Part shown: positions 10,570 to 23,446 of the stretch, in pieces
Position numbering within the stretch: position 1 is the first letter of the stretch
Layout: each line of letters starts with the position of its first letter
Assembly (NCBI GenBank): GCA_035235625.1
Contig: CP141140.1
Span: 22,650,685-22,714,684, forward strand
From: Saururus chinensis
Taxonomy: Eukaryota > Streptophyta > Magnoliopsida > Piperales > Saururaceae
DNA length: 64,000 nucleotides
Direction: 5' to 3'
Notes under the pieces: model-generated
What the model was told of the DNA's origin: nothing
Database searches by the model: none
The model's input: the letters and a program-made list of their open reading frames with translations, nothing else
Made by a program: the position numbers and the translations under genes

Positions 10570-12533
10570 GTCGCTGTAATGCCCCGACCCAAGCCGGGGT
10601 CCAGAAAATCTCTTAATAAAAATATTGTCTTTCCTTAAGCCAGGGATCATCATTTGTGTGCAAGAGGTATAACATTCGTCTACGCACCACGGAGCTTTAA
10701 GGCTTCCTTATACATAGACTCCGATTGTAACGATCATATACACACAACGAAGCTTCATTGTTCATCACATGTAAATCAGAATAAAACTTATTATTATAAT
10801 AAATTTGGATCGGGCCAATGCTGTCTTACCATTGGTTACCTATGTACATGTTGGATATTATTCCAATACGATCGAATCCGAATGTAGTTCTTCCTAACGG
10901 CTATTACATACATCAAGTAGCACAAAATCATATACGTTAAAATATGTATATACTTATATTCAATCAAAATCATATTGAAATTTGTAGTTTAACGGATTTA
11001 TGCAGAAAATAAATCAACAAAATCGCACATCTCGCTCTACCACAAAGCGGGATCAATCACATTCACATGTCTCGCTCTATTACTAAGCCGAGACCGGACT
11101 CACACACCACATGTCTCGCTCTACCCTAGATCGAGACATAACATAACAAGTCACATCAAGTATAGCATAGCAAAACACAAAGGATCAAAGCATAGCACAC
11201 ATCTTGATCACATGCAGCTCCATAATTTAAATAGGAGGTTAGAAATGCTTACTCCCCTGATGTTTCACACGATAGCGGCATTCAAGGTTATTCATTCCTT
11301 CTGGGTGCTCTCCCCTTCAGATTCAAAAGCAATAGATAGAGCTCCCTCTAGCATCCATACGTTCATCGCCTTGCACCGAAATACAATGTACGAATGCTCC
11401 TCTTCCTGGAGACTCTTCTCGTTTTCTATGCCCGTGGGTGGCTGATAGAACCTCCCCTACTTAGGGATGCTCCTCACACATTGTGGCCCTTCGGTAGAGG
11501 GTAGAGCCTCCCCTAGTTTGGACCACTTTTCTTGTTGTGGCTGGGAAATTGCCGAAAGAATCCCCTCTTGCTCTTGGACCATTTTTCCATTCTTTAGTGT
11601 TCAGGGACGATGGGCATAGCTTGTTCTTTCTTTAGGAGGTTTCTCTCTCATATGGTTATCATCTTTGAGAACATACCTCTCTATTGCGTAGAACATACTC
11701 GATTTAGTCAAAAATGCCTCTTAAATGGACTAAATCGGAGTTAAGACAGTCAGAAAGGGAGAAGAAGAACTTTGTCGATGTTCGAGGACAACAGGTAGGA
11801 CCTTTCCTTCTCTTGGGGCGTTTCCTCCTTATAGGTCTCCAACTCAAATAAAGAACTGCTTCATTGTATAGAGCAAGCTCAATTTACTTAAGAACGCCTC
11901 TTGAACAACCTTAATCGAACTTGAAATAGTCAATGATTAATGTTGTTCAAGAATGTATTGTGTCCTGATCGAAAACAGGAGAGAAGAAGATCTAATTCAA
12001 AAATGGGAGAAAATGGGTATTTATATACCCGAGCCGCGCCGAAACCGCGACACCGTGCCGCCAGAAACTGTAGCGATGCCCACCAAAATGGTGTGGGTCA
12101 TGCCCATGCCCGTGGAAATGTGTGTCGTGCATTATGCGGGTCACGCTCGCATTTCTGCGGCACACACCACACACCAATTTCTTTTTTTATCTTCTTTCTT
12201 CAAACACGCGTATCTTTCTACCCCCGATTCAGATTCTCGCGTTATTCGTACCATTGAACTCGTATCGATGAGCCCTTCAATACTAACCCATTTAAAGTAA
12301 TATATCGTGCTCTTTCTAAGTGGGTCCTACTTATTTTTTATGCTTCTCAAGGTCATAACTTCTGGTTCCGACCTCCGTTTCGCCCGTTCTTTGATTTGTT
12401 ACGCTCATTTCTTCGAGCTCTACTCATATACAGAAATTTCAACCTTTGAAAACTTTTAAAATTTATCTCAAAATTATCCAATTAGGTCTAACCCTTCAGG
12501 TTAGACAATTGAAAAATGAGTTGTTACAGTCGC
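10570..12533 (-). mobile_element. Nested solo LTR with 5-bp duplication GTCGC
   Basis: The element is 10575-12528 (1954 bp). It begins TGTAATGCCCCGACCC and ends GAGTTGTTACA. Identical 5-mers GTCGC flank it at 10570-10574 and 12529-12533. It interrupts the Ty3 element between RNase H and integrase, so it is younger. The minus orientation follows from its likeness to the LTRs at 44850-50546 and 58464-60684. A TATA-like site sits in the palindrome at 12015-12030 (GGGTATTTATATACCC). Three CTCGCTCTA subrepeats lie at 11030-11140. No internal coding part is present, so it is a solo LTR. Confidence 0.85.
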
Positions 12534-15500
12534 CTTGCAGACGAGGAGCCAGCTCACAAATAGATGAACCTCTAAGTAAGCTCACCGTAGATATGAAATA
12601 AATGGATAATAGGGTATAGATAGTGCTAGGCAAGACCCCTCAGAAGGTTGGCGAGAGAGAGAACATCTGCCCTTTCACCCCCTTCTTATATACCACCTCA
12701 TAATTATAACCTAAAAGCTTGCTAACCCACTGCTGTTGTGCTGGAGTTGACACCCGCTACTCCAGGAAATACTTCAAAGGTTGATGGTCTATGCATATAA
12801 GGAAGTAGTGGCTGAGCAAGTAAGGGCGCCACTTGGTGACTACATGCACTATGACAAGCATCTCCTTCTCATAAGTTGATAGTGATAAAAAGCGACAAGA
12901 AAGTGTTTTACTGAAAAAGGAAGAACCAAGACTGGGGCGGTAGCCATGGCCCATTTCAGCCTCTCGAATACCTATTAGACTGTCTTTGTCCATATAAAGG
13001 ACCCCTTCTTGAGGAGGGCAGTGAGGGGACTAGCAATCGAACCATACTAACTGATGAAGCGCCGGTAATACCCTGTAAGTCCCAAAAATCCACAGAGTGC
13101 CTGTACACAAGTGGGAGTCAACTATAAGAGCATAGCAGTCACCTTTGAAGGGTCAGTAGCAACCCCCTTGTGAGAGATGATGCGGCCAATGAACTCCACA
13201 TGTTCAATGCCAAAGGAGCACTTCAAACACTTAAGGAACAATGAATTAGACATACCTAAGATGCTCCAAGTGATCCACCCATGATGTGCCGTAGATCAAT
13301 GTGTCATTGAAGAAGACCAAGACAAATCAGCAGAGGAAGGAGCAGAATAAGTCATTCATAAGGCTCTGGAAGGTGGTTGGTGCATTGGTCAACCTGAACG
13401 GCATGACTAAGAACTCAAAGTGTCCATCATGGGTGCGAAAAGCCATCTTGTGGACATTAGCAGGTTGTACTCAGATTTGATGATACACCAAATGAAGATC
13501 AAGCTTGCTAAAGACGGTTGCTCCGGTCAGCTCGTCAAGGAGCTCCTCAATCACCAGAATAGGATACTTATCCTTGACGGTGATGGCATTAAGTCCCTAG
13601 TAGTCCACACAGAACTGCTAAGTTCCATCTTTCTTCCAAACAAGTAATAGCGAAGAAGAGAAAGAACTAGTGCTCGGTTGGATGATACTTGTCTGGAGGA
13701 TGTCAGACACCAAGCGCTCAATCTCCGCCTTTTGTAGGTGAGGATATCGGTAAGGCCAGACATTAGTGGGCAAAACACTGGGAACAATAAGAATATGGTG
13801 TTCATGGGGACGGTAAACCCTTAGACTTAGTAAATACATTCTCATGCTTTGCCAAGAGAGCAAGTAGGTCCTCCGGAAGGTTGTCCTGTCGCACTTCCAT
13901 TGTGGCATGCTTCTCAAGGTAAATTCCTTGAGGTGCAAACCGAAAGAGGGATCTCACCAACTAGGTGGATGCAAGGAGCCCGGCACCTCAAAGTCCATGA
14001 TCATATCGCGGAAGTTCTATAGGATGTCACCAAGCTCCTGAAGCCACTAAACTCCCAACACCACGTCCACCCCCTTCATAGGCAGCAAGAACAGGTTAGT
14101 GGTGAAGGTATAGCCCTAGATGGATAATGAAGCTTGCGCACACACCCCAGAGCTCCCTCCAATGAAGCTCACCATTGCTAATCAACATGTCAAATAGCTT
14201 CGAGTTTGACACATAACATCCCAATTGTTGTCACCTTATCATTGATGAAGTTGTGAGTGGATCCACTATCGATTAGGATGGCCACCTATTGTTGCTTTAG
14301 GTGGCCTTGGATGCACATGGTGCGAGGAGTGAAGGCCCCTAAAAAAATATGCATTGAAATCTTAGGCAGCATATGGGGGTGGTGCATCCAAGCTAGGACC
14401 ATAATCCTCCTCATCGGCCTCTTCGACTAGCAAGTTGCCTCAGACGAAACATCGGTGTCCTGGAATGAACTTCTCGTCACACTTGAAGCACAAGCCCTTT
14501 GACCACCGCTCATCCATCTAGGCCGGAGTGAAGTGGCATACAAGAGGGGCAATAGGGACAAATGGTTGGGGTGGCTAGTGGAAGTCATGTCACTGAGATA
14601 GGAAATGGCACTAGGCTGGTTGGTGGCTTTGGCGAAGGGCCAAGTCGGCCTCCCCGTCACTACCGGGTCAGCTCTTCCTCCTCAATTTGTGCATGACACA
14701 CGACTTTGCACATTGACGTGCAGGGAAAATGGCACATCTCATCCGGAAATCAGGTTTGAGTACCCACTAGGGTTGCCATCGTCCAATTAGGGAGACAGTT
14801 GGAAATCTTCATGAACTCAGTGTAGTAGGCTCGTATGGTAGTGATTTGACGCAGGGTGGACAACATCTTGTTGAAGTTTTGGAACTCGTAGGGGCCAAAC
14901 TGAACACAAAGTTCATCGGTGAAAGAAGCCTAAGTCAGAAAGTGAACCTCCTTCTCGAAGCTCTGGAACCAAATGGAAGCATCATCGTCTAGATGGAAAG
15001 CAACTATACACAACCGTTCAGCCTCGAAATGTGTTCCCTGGTAGGTGAAGAATTTCTCCGCCTTGTAGAGCCATTCCCCTAGGTCTTCATCTCTACTATA
15101 GAGTGGGAATTGAAGGTGAGCCAAACATGGCTTAGCCCCACCCCATAGTCCTCCACGAGAGCCATAGTACTTCTCCCAATCATTCTCAAACTCATGGGTC
15201 AAATTTCTGTGGGGAAGCACCATTGAGGCATTTAATCGAACACCTAGAGGGCCTCGCATATCCCAGCCTGCATGTCCTCCTTCTTTGCGTTGTTCAAAGG
15301 TGCCAAAGTGGACAGATTGTCCAAGCTGGTGCACCTCTCTCTCAGACGACGCTTGGAGGACAGGGCATGAGATTCGAGGGGCTAAGAAGGCTCGCCCATC
15401 TCAACCTGGGCTGGCTGCGGGTTGGGTAAGATTGGTGCTATAGGAACTACCTGAAGTTGTGCAACCGCTGTAGTGAGGTGCTGAAGTTGGGCGGCCATTG

Positions 15501-15657
15501 TGTGAATCATGGAGTTCACAACGGGATCAGCCAAATCAGTTGCTGGTTTGTGGTTGTTTGCCATGTTCTCTTTTTCTTTCTCGGGTTGTGTCTCAGGAGC
15601 CATCATTGGCTGCTTACCTCTCACCATGGTGGTTCGTTGAGGCTCTGATACTAATAT

Positions 15658-16017
15658 TGTGTCCTGATCGAAAACGAACAATACCTAGCTTCAAGTAGGG
15701 GAAATGATAGAAGATTAGATGAAGAAGGGAGAAAAACAACTTTGATTTTGCATAAAAGTTCAAGGAGGAAGATGACCCCCCTTTATGGGAGGGCGTGGCT
15801 CCCTTGGGAGGCATGCCAATTGGTGGGCCCCATGCTAATTAGAAGGCCACTAGTTGATCCGTTACAATCACGAATCAATTTTCCTCCCCCCAAATACAAC
15901 TTATTACATCACAAAAAAAATTACAAAAAAAAAACCTTAATATAATAAGTCCTAAAAATAAAAATAGTACAAGGAGGGAGATATTCTGCCCTTGAGATGG
16001 CATACACAAGAGTGCCA
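15658..16017 (-). repeat. 5' LTR of the Ty3 element
   Basis: A 360-bp repeat running from TGTGTCCTGATCG to AAGAGTGCCA that matches the left LTR over its length, including CCCCCCAAATACAACTTATT. The primer-binding site lies just inside it. Confidence 0.85.
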
Positions 16018-16699
16018 CACACAAAGTGCACATGAGTCTTTATTCGGTCCAACCAAAACTCATATGGATATTTTTATTATATAAAAAATATTTTCTCTTA
16101 TACCCCCACCCTACCCTAGGGCCTTAGCACTACCACCATTTCTACATAACAACCATGTCTCCGCATCGCATCATCAACCACAGCTAAAACATAAGTCATA
16201 TAGAAAATTTTGGAGACAAGTCAGTATTTTCAGAGATGCCCATGTAATGGCTAGTGGCATGAAACGTTATGGGGGGCCAAATAAACCCAACATTTGGCCA
16301 ACGAGGACTTATATGCCCAAGGATGTAAACATTGTCCAATGATGTAGCATTTTAATTTAAAATAAGGTTTTAAAACCCAACCTGCTCGGCCGGTAGAACC
16401 GAGTTCAACTGGACCATTTGACTTTTCGGGCCTACTTTCTCTCTCAGATCTCCGGAGTTTGAACCAGTTTGACCCACCCTATCAACCCCGTTAAACCAAA
16501 TCCGGCCTATCAGGTTAGGTGGCTGGTGAATCTATGTGCACCGCGTATAGTTTCAATAAATTAAAAGCCACATTAAAAGTTGAAAATTGTGGTCATGAAA
16601 ATGCCACAAGTGTTGCCCATTCCCATCCATTGTTGCCTGATCGTCACCATACCTAAAAGTGGGATTATTAATAAGACGTATGACTTACCAACAAAAGTA
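16018..16699. other. Intergenic DNA with a small inverted-repeat element
   Basis: No gene is seen. Between 16379 and 16516 two inverted arms (AACCTGCTCGGCCGG and, reversed, AACCTGATAGGCCGG) enclose about 110 bp. This looks like a short MITE of unknown type. Confidence 0.4.
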
Positions 16700-16870
16700 C
16701 TCCCTCCATCCCAAATTAATAGTTATATTTAAAAAATATTATTTTTTATTAATTAATAAAACTTATATCTTAAAAAAGAGAAAATAAATTTATAATATAT
16801 TTTTAAGTATCTAAAATTATTAATATGAAACAAACTTTTATGCCAAGTTAAACTATTAAGACAAGATGGA
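16700..16870. mobile_element. Stowaway-like MITE
   Basis: The left end is TA followed by CTCCCTCCATCCCAAATTA. Towards the right end the inverted partner (TCCATCTTGTCTTAATAGTT on the other strand) can still be seen. The interior is AT-rich and without coding. The right border is approximate. Confidence 0.65.
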
Positions 16871-17143
16871 AATTTTTTTTTTGTAAAACTTGCAAGGATA
16901 AAAGGGATTGAAATGAACACTCAACTGCGTGATAGGAATGCTTTCAGTATTAAGGAAACAATTTCTGCATAATTGTTGAAGTTTTCTATTATTCCCTTTT
17001 CCCTTTGTCCAATATTAATTGTTCTTAGTTTTATTTTATTTTGAAAGGACAAATTTGATCACTGAAACTCTATATCTTTTCTTATTTTCCTGTTTTTATG
17101 GACCATTTCACCACAAAATGTCTTGTCTATTATGTGAAGAGAA

Positions 17144-17714
17144 AAGTATAAGTGGGCTGCAAATCGGCCAGGCCCTTACGGGCCAAGGTAGGCCCAAGCC
17201 CGGCCTAAATAAAATAAAATTTGCAAAGCCTGACGCAAGCCTGTAAATAAGGTTAAAAAATTTAACCCAACCTAAAATTTAGATAGGCTCGGGCCAGGCC
17301 ACGGGCTTTCGGGCCGAAAGAGAAATAATATAAATTTTTTTTTTAACTTTAAGTATTTTACTATCGAAGATGATAAATCTATATATTTAAGTAAATAAAT
17401 AAATATAAAAAATTTTAAAACTAAGTAATTATATAAAATTTTATTGTATTTTATTTAATAAATAAAAATTATAATATTTTATTTAATACGAAGTACAGTA
17501 AATAAAAATTATTATATTCTATTTAGTATTATAAGCTAGGTTAAACTTTTACTATGTTTTTTTCATACCCAAACCCAGCCTAAAAATTAATAAAATTTTA
17601 TATTTAAAACCCAACCTAGATCGTAACTTATTTTTTATGGTCAAAGCCCGCTTATTTTCGGGCCAGGTTGGGTCGAGTTTATGGGGCTGGTATTATTTGC
17701 AACCCTAAGTGTAA
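17144..17714. mobile_element. hAT-type MITE with 8-bp duplication
   Basis: The element is 17152-17706 (555 bp). Its ends are inverted (GGGCTGCAAAT left, AGGGTTGCAAAT reversed on the right), and the GC-rich subterminal blocks are full of GGGCC and GGCCC. Flanking 8-mers are AAGTATAA (17144-17151) and AAGTGTAA (17707-17714). An 8-bp duplication is typical of hAT elements. No transposase is present. Confidence 0.8.
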
Positions 17715-18862
17715 GCACCCTCCACATCCACAAAGGAGACGGTTATAGTGATAATTTCTACATTTATATTTCTATATTTTTACATTAATTGGATAGAGAA
17801 GGCAGGTCCGCACTGATTGGATAGGGAATGTGGATGCCACCTGATAACAAAAAATTAGCATATGGTCTAAAAAATTTGGGAAAAAAATAAGTGTAAGAAT
17901 ATCATTTCCCAAGGAAAATCAGGGAAAATGTTCTCCACACTTTCAATCTCCTTGCACTAAATATTATAGTCTGATTCGTTATGCATATTAGTAACGTGAC
18001 CCAGTCGATTAGACAATTGTAATCTCGATGAGAAAACTTGTCACTACTAAGGAAACCATCAGCAATCCTGACTTCCATTAAATGCACTTAGCCAGAAATC
18101 CTCTGCTTGAGATGAGGCTTCCCAGTTACACAAAATACGGCTACGAAAAGAAGATCCCCAGCAGCTCTACGCCAAGGTTTTCTTCCTAATTACCAAAAAG
18201 AATGTCTCGGGTATTTTCTATTGCCACCATCGTAGGACTGGGCACGGCATCTAATTGATAAACCACATGGGGTTAAAAAATCAATGAAATGATAACAAAG
18301 ACGTCACCTGCTCACTGCATAACCGTACAAGCCGCGTGCTGAAAGTAGAGCACAAGGCTACACTACACCTACTAATACTCAAATTTTGTATTCCACAAAG
18401 TAGCCGGCTCCAGTATCAGTGCTCAGTTCAGAAGGCCTGATACCCGTCATAAGATTATTTATTTTATGTAAAAGTTTTCACTTTTGGCCCCAACAATTTT
18501 GGATTATGAAATTAGAAGTGTGAGTACAGTTCTAAATTTCTGATCCACTCACTTTCCGCTTGCAATCTCTAACTTATTGTCATCACATATTCATCTTGGA
18601 AACTTAGGTTCACAAGCAGAGAATCTTGAAGGCCATATAGTGTGAACACCCAAACCGAATTCTAGAACACAGAGAGTAATACCCTAAAACCCTCTCCGCA
18701 CGGCTACATCAGGTAGAGAAACATATATAGTATAATGCTTTTCTATTGTTTTGAGCGCCTGCCCAAGAATTATTTTTTAAAACGTGCAATTAGATGCAAA
18801 GAACACAAGAACATAATTGGGTTGAACTATCAGCATATCAAAGCATTTTACCACCACACCCA
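17715..18862. other. 3' flank of the coiled-coil gene
   Basis: No separate gene is supported. It should contain the 3' UTR of the minus-strand gene ending at 18863. A short open stretch near 18060-18180 (minus) after a TTAG acceptor could be an alternative last exon. Confidence 0.4.
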
Positions 18863-20781
18863 TCAGCCGTCACGAGAAGAATTCCGAGGTAGGCCCTCAC
18901 TTGCCTTACTTGGTAGATAAAACCAAGCAAGAGTTGCAGAGCCTAGTAAAACTGCAACGCCGATTGAACCATATAGCCATTTTTGTCTTCTTTTCCTTCC
19001 CTGCCTATTCCTCCGAGCCATCTCTGCAAAGAAGTGGTCTCTTTGATTAGCAACTACTTGTATAAAAAAGTTAAAAAGAGTTTGTTACATAAATTGAGAT
19101 AACAAAATAAAGTTTAGTCTCGAGTGACTATCAAGCTGAGGACACGCTAATTTGCCACAGACAAGTGGAATAAATTGTCTTACCTACAACTTCTTGATTT
19201 CTTTGCGACATTTCACGATTTACAGCCTCACAGTACCGCAGTCGGTCCCCCAATCTAGTGATCTCAAAATTCTTGACAGCAATCCGAGACTCCATTTCAG
19301 CTTCAACCTCAGCCCTAGCAGATCCCCTACCAACAGCAGTTGCAACTATCCTAGTGAGAAGAACTTGCCGGCACAGATCTTCAGCAGGGTCATTATCTTC
19401 CATAGCTTCTCCATTTTTCTCTGTTGCAAACATTGGAGCAGGGGGTAGGGTCAGGCCAACAAGAGCCAACTTCTGGCTAATTATCTGCCACTGATTCCGC
19501 AAATTAGTAAGTGCTTCTTCTGCCTGTTTTCTTTTCTCAATCTCCATAAAGAGATTCAGTCTCATTTCACGAAGTTCAGATTCAACATCATTGCAACTAG
19601 AGTAAACATTCCCATCACTTGAAAGATCTGCAGAGCAAGGTACAAAATAGTCAATAGAAAATAGCAAATACTATTAAACAAGTGAATTGTAGCATCTTTT
19701 ATATATTGTCTTCAACATCAGTAACCTCTTAACATATCATTTAATTTTAAATTACATAATTAGAGATCCCACAGGAACTTGCACACAAAAGCAAGAGAAT
19801 TTAGAAGCTGGTGATCCAATGTGAAGGAATGCTCCTATTTATCGAGTAAAAAAACAGCTGAGTATGCTTCAAAAGTGAAAGCAAAAGAGACAACATTTAA
19901 TAAAAGAAATAGAATCACATCATGTTGTAACTCAATCACAAATCAGCTAAATGAACCAAAAATGCTTGTCCAAGAATTACAAGTAACTTCGGGCACCAAA
20001 AACAGATCAATCGTATAATTTTATATCTGCCTTTAAACAAAATTTCGTTTTGATTCTGACTGAATGAAAGATCCTATTTCAGAATACTTTAGTTAAAAAA
20101 TCATTCCCATCCAAGAAGTAGTAGCATAGAAATAAATACAAAGTACGATGAGATAAAAAAAGTAATTGTACCTTCACAGGCATCAAAATATTCCCCATAA
20201 TTGAAGGAATGCTCTGCAGCACTAATACCCTCATTCTCAGAAAAGCTTGCAGCACTCATTGACTCCTGAGGCTCAAAGAAATCATCAAAGTCTAAATCCT
20301 TCTCTAAATCAACAACTAATGGCTTTGCAGAGCTGTTGACACCTGACAACCCACTGGCCGAGACAGGTTTATCATCATGGCAGCCATTGGCAGAGGCCTC
20401 TTCATGGGAGCTAGACACCTTGAGAGTGGCAGAAACATCTTCATGTAAACCGACAACCAGTTCACAACTTACAGGAGCTCTCACTACCTCACTGGATGCA
20501 TGAGATTGGATGACATCACTATCAGAATGGCTTTTCAAGAGACATGGTCCCCGCCTCTTATGATTGACAACATAGGGTGATGGGGATAAAGAAGTTGGTG
20601 AATCTGGTAGGGGGGTTGTTTTTGGAGTTGCATAAAGTGTTGGTGACACCTGACGGATGTTCTTCCCCTTCGAAGAACCTCCCACCTCCAGCTTCCGAGG
20701 AGGGGTTGGAGGCTTAGCAATGTTCTTTTGATGCTTTGGTTCCAACAAAGTGTCTAACACAACTGCTGTAAATGACGGCAT
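18863..20781 (-). CDS. Plant-specific coiled-coil protein with C-terminal membrane anchor, unknown function
   Basis: Three exons (20781-20172, 19627-19184, 19023-18863) give a 404-residue protein. An in-frame TAA lies two codons before the ATG, which fixes the start. The first half is Ser/Pro-rich and probably disordered, with PPTPPRK near residue 25 and an acidic patch (DLEKDLDFDDFFEP). Exon 2 opens a coiled coil (VESELREMRLNLFMEIEKRK) and ends with a second helical stretch (ITRLGDRLRYCEAVNREMS). Exon 3 gives a very basic block (MARRNRQGRKRRQKW), a hydrophobic helix (YGSIGVAVLLGSATLAWFYL) and a short tail. This layout suggests a tail-anchored protein with its bulk in the cytosol (inference). 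I recall plant proteins of the same layout but no assigned role. A GTAAGG donor 39 bases before the stop could give another C-terminus. Confidence 0.8.
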
Positions 20782-20840
20782 AGTTTAGCGACCATGGTCC
20801 ACACTGGAAGCTCATATAATGTCCATCTGTAGCAGTATAT

Positions 20841-21990
20841 CCTGGCAGAGCAAAAGATACGTACAGGACTATTAGATAACAAACAGGTTCAGTAGAATTT
20901 ACAGTTCTCGTGCATCATCAAGTTTAACACTAAAAAGTTGATGCCCTTCAGAAATAAAAAGTCAGATATTCCTCAATCAAATTAACTTTTGTAATTCGTC
21001 TTTCAGGTGGCTTGTTCCGTCAAGATAACGTTTTGACATAGCAGGTGCCAATTTTTTTTTCTGAGCAAGACAGGTACCAATATCAATGCCAAAAACTCTG
21101 GCTGACAACAGATAGGAAGATAAAACATTGGAAACCACCAAAATATAGTTTCCAGAGTTGATTCAAAACCCATATTCCACAAACCAAGCCAAAACCAATA
21201 CAGAAAAACAAAAGGACTCGTGATTCACTCCACATCTGAAACATTCGATAGAAATAAATTAGAAAACACTGCATTACTACAAAAACGACAAAAAGAAATC
21301 TCCAGCTCACGCTTGAAGACTTGATCCGAAGCTTGCGTAAAGAGTGAATAATCATCATTTTCATCTTCTTGTTTACGTCTAAAGAAGAAATCAAACCTTG
21401 ACTCCAAGCAAATACAGATTTTTACAAATAAATACATAGAGAAACCGAACCAGAGAAGGAAAAGAAATAACCTAAAACAGATTCGAACAAACGAAACTGA
21501 GGAAAAACGCTATAAGGGAACCAATCAGAGATGCGTCGTACGGAACCACACCATTTCGTGAGAAGCAAGCACAAACCACCACCGTGATTCCCCAAACGAA
21601 ATTACAACAATTACCAGCTCCATACATAAACAAGCAAATCGTATAATCACAGAGAGAGAGAGAGAAAAAAAACAAGACATGGACATGAGCTGTCCGAAAT
21701 CATACCAGCCAAGCCAGGGAGATTGACAAATCCGAAAGCTTTTCGGATTGGCAAAGGGAGAGGAGGGAGGGCAGGCGGGGGGAATTGGTACCCACCTAGA
21801 GCTCGGTTGCTACGGCCGTGTAATCCGGTACGGTCACAGTCGGCGGAGGGCGGGCTGCGGGCGGCGCCGAGGTGGGAGACCTTGTCTTCATTCAACCGCT
21901 TAAGTAGGGGCCTCTGCTTTGTGCTTTCTTTCTTTGGGAGCAGGCAACCCGCCCCGGCCCCAGCTCCGCTTCCTTCCTCCCTCCCTCCGT
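20841..21990 (-). promoter_or_regulatory. Leader exon, leader intron and promoter of the coiled-coil gene
   Basis: A GC-rich minus-strand block (about 21706-21990) carries a G-box-like CACGTG near 21998 and ends in a donor (GGCTG|GTATGA, exon end 21706). A second donor-like site, CTAG|GTGGGT, lies near 21797. A likely acceptor (TTTTGCTCTGCCAG) puts the next exon start at 20841, joined to the coding exon. Exact exon ends are inferred. Confidence 0.4.
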
Positions 21991-23446
21991 CCCTTCCCAC
22001 GTGGCCCCTTTTTTATTTTTTATTTTAGGCGAATCACAATTACGACCTCGAATTTATTGTCTTATTGCAGACAGCCCCTCCCATTCCCCCGACCCGTTCA
22101 CTAATGCGCGCGTCTTTGTCTCTTCGGAGACATGTGAATGCCCATATATTTTGGTAAAATAACATCTGTGTCTGAATTCATCCCATGGGACCACAAACAT
22201 GGCCCTTCCCAACAGAGTGGGGACCCAAGTAATTATGTGTCCAACAAATTTCACCTCCTTTCTAGCTTTGAGTCAATTGCTTTGTAAGCTACTCAATTTC
22301 AATTGAGGGCATCGATTACAATTGTTGAAATTGAAAGAAATCGATGCCCTCTAGGCTCCAAGTGCTCGCACAAGATATCGTTTGTGGATTAGGACCTTAT
22401 GTGATGTGGGGACCTATGTATTGGTAGAATTTGTAATTAACTACAGTCAATGAATCACTTACATCATATGCTTGCAATGGGGCAAGGAAAGATAAATAAT
22501 AAATTTAAAAATGGACCAAGAGGACACTTTCCATTTATTCATACGAATACGTTACCCAATTTAAAGACAGGAGGTCGCAAATCAATCCTTCTTTGGCCCA
22601 CACTTATGACGTACGTATAATAAGAAAGGTTCCTTGCCCCAGGTCCACTCGTTGCGAGACAATGCGTTTTCAGCGGGAGTCCTGCTAGAGGGGCAGCTCT
22701 GTCATTTCGCGCGACCATGTTAAGTCTGCCTTGCAAGATGGGCTCTAGTGATAATATTTGGAAATACTTGGGCGTGCAAGTGCAATTTGAGAGTTTTGGT
22801 TGTGATTGCGTGAAATGCCCCCCGCCCGTAAGTCTCCACCCACTTTTGTAGGGAGTGGTGTTTGGAGCGCCAGACGCGAAGCGCTGGCTACTCGCCCCAA
22901 CCCTGCGCGACTGAGAGCCACGTTTGAATTTCGCGAGGGCGGGGGGGGAGGAATCACGACGAGCGCGTGGGGGCCTCCGCAGATTCTAGAATCTTTGAGG
23001 CCGGTCTGAATTGAAGAGCGGCGGTTCAAAGCCCACGCCAGATCTTAAACCGTCCACCACCGAGTCAGCCCGAAATCCGGAGGCTGAAGCCCTTCTTTGA
23101 ACGCGGCAGGTCGACGGCCAGGTCAAAGCTGAGAAGACTTGTACAACGCTTTTATTCCGGCTTCTATTCTACTCCTTAGTTCGCATTAATAGTTATATCA
23201 TCGCGGTGTGGTAGACACTAGACAGTGGGTTGGATGCCGTTATTCCCGTGGCCATGCAATCGGATTCTCACCGCAAATATGCGCCCAGCACATTTCAATA
23301 GCTTACCGTTTTATTTATTTAAAAAAATTATATAAAATTTAATATAGGATAGAGGGACTATAGTACAATAATTAACAGTATAATTTAGTTTAGCAATGTA
23401 TTTTATTGTATTGTAATTTAAATTATGATTTCAAGTATAGTACAGT
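21991..23446. other. Intergenic DNA, partly GC-rich, no gene seen
   Basis: The part at 22600-23170 is unusually GC-rich and has open frames on both strands, but the translations look random. From 23280 the sequence turns AT-rich. No coding match or element was recognised apart from the hairpin at 22305-22351. Confidence 0.45.
22305..22351. repeat. Perfect 13-bp inverted repeat (hairpin)
   Basis: The arms GAGGGCATCGATT (22305-22317) and AATCGATGCCCTC (22339-22351) are perfect complements around a 21-base AT-rich loop. Confidence 0.85.

Larger units (their letters stand above)
8698..16017 (-). mobile_element. Broken Ty3/gypsy LTR retrotransposon with a nested LTR
   Basis: This is a fossil element read right to left. 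The 5' LTR is 15658-16017 and the 3' LTR 8698-9219, both with TG...CA ends. Next to the 5' LTR is a primer-binding site like the initiator-Met tRNA type (TAGTATCAGAGC reversed, 15642-15653). Parts in order are gag-like (about 14930-15640, with LYSRDEDLGEWLYKAEKFF), protease and reverse transcriptase (about 13000-14300), RNase H-like (about 12750-12990) and integrase (about 9640-10574). Integrase last marks the Ty3/gypsy order. Coding remains are scattered over several frames with more than ten breaks, so it is dead. The two LTRs differ at more than one base in ten by eye, so the insertion is old. No matching target duplication was found at the outer ends. Confidence 0.85.

Noticed and set aside
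11940-12300. Overlapping frames near the palindromic TATA-like site
   Set aside because: They lie in the control region of a solo LTR, which carries no genes.
21647-22028. Opposing Gly/Pro-rich frames
   Set aside because: GC-rich leader of the coiled-coil gene. Both strands are open by composition.
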